Source: Planctomycetota bacterium
GTDB lineage: Bacteria > Planctomycetota > UBA11346
DNA length: 5,995 nt
Assembly (NCBI GenBank): GCA_947470885.1
Contig: CANIXE010000149.1
Coordinates: forward strand, 1-5,995
Direction: 5' to 3'
The notes under the pieces are model-generated. The model made no database searches and was not told the DNA's origin. It saw nothing but the letters and a program-made list of their open reading frames with translations. Both the position numbers and the translations under genes were made by a program. This document shows positions 5,341-5,995 of the stretch, piece by piece; the first letter of the stretch is position 1; every line of letters starts with the position of its first letter.

Positions 5341-5995
5341 ATGCCCCAGCCGGTTTTCGAAAAAGTGCCCACGAACGTCAGCTTCCCCGCCATCGAGGAG
5401 CGCATTCTGGAGCTGTGGGACCGCTTGGACGCCTTCGCCGAGTCCAACCGCCGGCGGCCCGCCGGTGAAGCGGGCGGCAAAGAGTTCGTGTTCTACGACG
5501 GCCCCCCCTTCGCCACCGGCACGCCCCACTACGGCCACTTATTGGCGGGCACCATCAAGGACATCGTCCCCCGATTCTGGAACATGCGGGGCTACCATGT
5601 GGAACGCCGGTTCGGCTGGGACTGCCACGGCCTGCCCATCGAAAGCCTGGCCCAGAAGGAACTCGGCTGGACCGGTGCGGCGGAGATCCGGGAAAAGGGC
5701 GTCGCCCAGTTCAATGAAACCTGCCGGTCCATGGTCCAGACCTACGTCGGGGAATGGCGCAAGACCGTCCGTCGGATGGGTCGCTGGGTCGATTTTGAGA
5801 ACGACTACAAGACCATGGATACCCCGTTCATGGAATCCGTGTGGTGGGTGTTCAAAAAGCTGTGGGAGCAGAACCGGGTCTACAAAGCCCACCGGATCAT
5901 GCCCTATTCGTGGAAGCTGACGACGCCCCTGTCGAACTTCGAGGCCGGCAACAACTACAAGGATGTCCAGGATCCGGCGATCACGGTTCGCTTCA
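5341..5995 (+). CDS. ileS: Isoleucyl-tRNA synthetase, type 2 (eukaryote-like), N-terminal part
   Basis: This class Ia synthetase charges tRNA-Ile in the cytoplasm. The frame is open from ATG to the right edge, giving 218 of the roughly 1000-1100 residues usual for the family. Visible are DGPPFATGTPHYGHLLAG, with the HIGH signature as HYGH at 63-66, the GWDCHGLPIE block (92-101) and MPYSWKLTTPLSNFEAG (187-203). The last block and the HYGH form are typical of type 2 IleRS (eukaryotes and a subset of bacteria, including MupA), not of the common bacterial type 1. KMSKS, editing and anticodon regions lie beyond the window. A weak GAGG (5332-5335), 5 nt before the ATG, could be a minimal SD. The ATG yields a normal N-terminus (FEKVPTNVSFPAIEERIL...). 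The gene is divergent from the receiver/HPt gene, and no T-box leader was recognised upstream. Confidence 0.95.
   Translation, partial: MPQPVFEKVPTNVSFPAIEERILELWDRLDAFAESNRRRPAGEAGGKEFVFYDGPPFATGTPHYGHLLAGTIKDIVPRFWNMRGYHVERRFGWDCHGLPIESLAQKELGWTGAAEIREKGVAQFNETCRSMVQTYVGEWRKTVRRMGRWVDFENDYKTMDTPFMESVWWVFKKLWEQNRVYKAHRIMPYSWKLTTPLSNFEAGNNYKDVQDPAITVRF

Overview
The window is GC-rich bacterial chromosome, roughly 60-70 % G+C in the lines I hand-counted. The genes have strongly GC-biased third positions, and most starts lack a clear Shine-Dalgarno sequence. The isoleucyl-tRNA synthetase is the eukaryote-like type 2 form. Weak SD signals, pyrimidine-rich leaders and a predicted exported serine beta-lactamase-family protein would fit a PVC-group (Planctomycetota/Verrucomicrobiota) or Acidobacteriota-like organism. 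No 16S or other lineage-defining marker is present, so that placement is a guess.

Left part (1-3714, + strand): a tight co-directional run holds the last codons of clpP, a complete clpX, an exported class C beta-lactamase-family serine hydrolase, and a class I/II PLP aminotransferase most like succinyldiaminopimelate transaminase (DapC). The gaps are 45, 9 and 48 nt, so one transcript is plausible. ClpP and ClpX form the main ATP-dependent protease. The last two genes could both touch peptidoglycan: DapC in making diaminopimelate, and the hydrolase in acting on muropeptides, beta-lactams or esters.

Middle (3736-4929, - strand): a 397-residue protein runs convergently, its stop codon 21 bp from the DapC stop. 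It has two hydrophobic N-terminal segments, a proline-rich linker, a degenerate receiver domain lacking the phospho-accepting Asp, and a C-terminal HPt domain that keeps its His. No histidine kinase domain is present. This is the most unusual gene in the window.

Right part: a 411-bp divergent intergenic region (4930-5340) carries several small palindromes. Its main feature is a pair of oppositely oriented arrays of an 8-bp unit (GTCCGGTC and one-base variants), arms at 5135-5162 and 5211-5245, forming a near-perfect 28-bp inverted repeat. The 5' end of a type 2 ileS then runs off the right edge (5341-5995).
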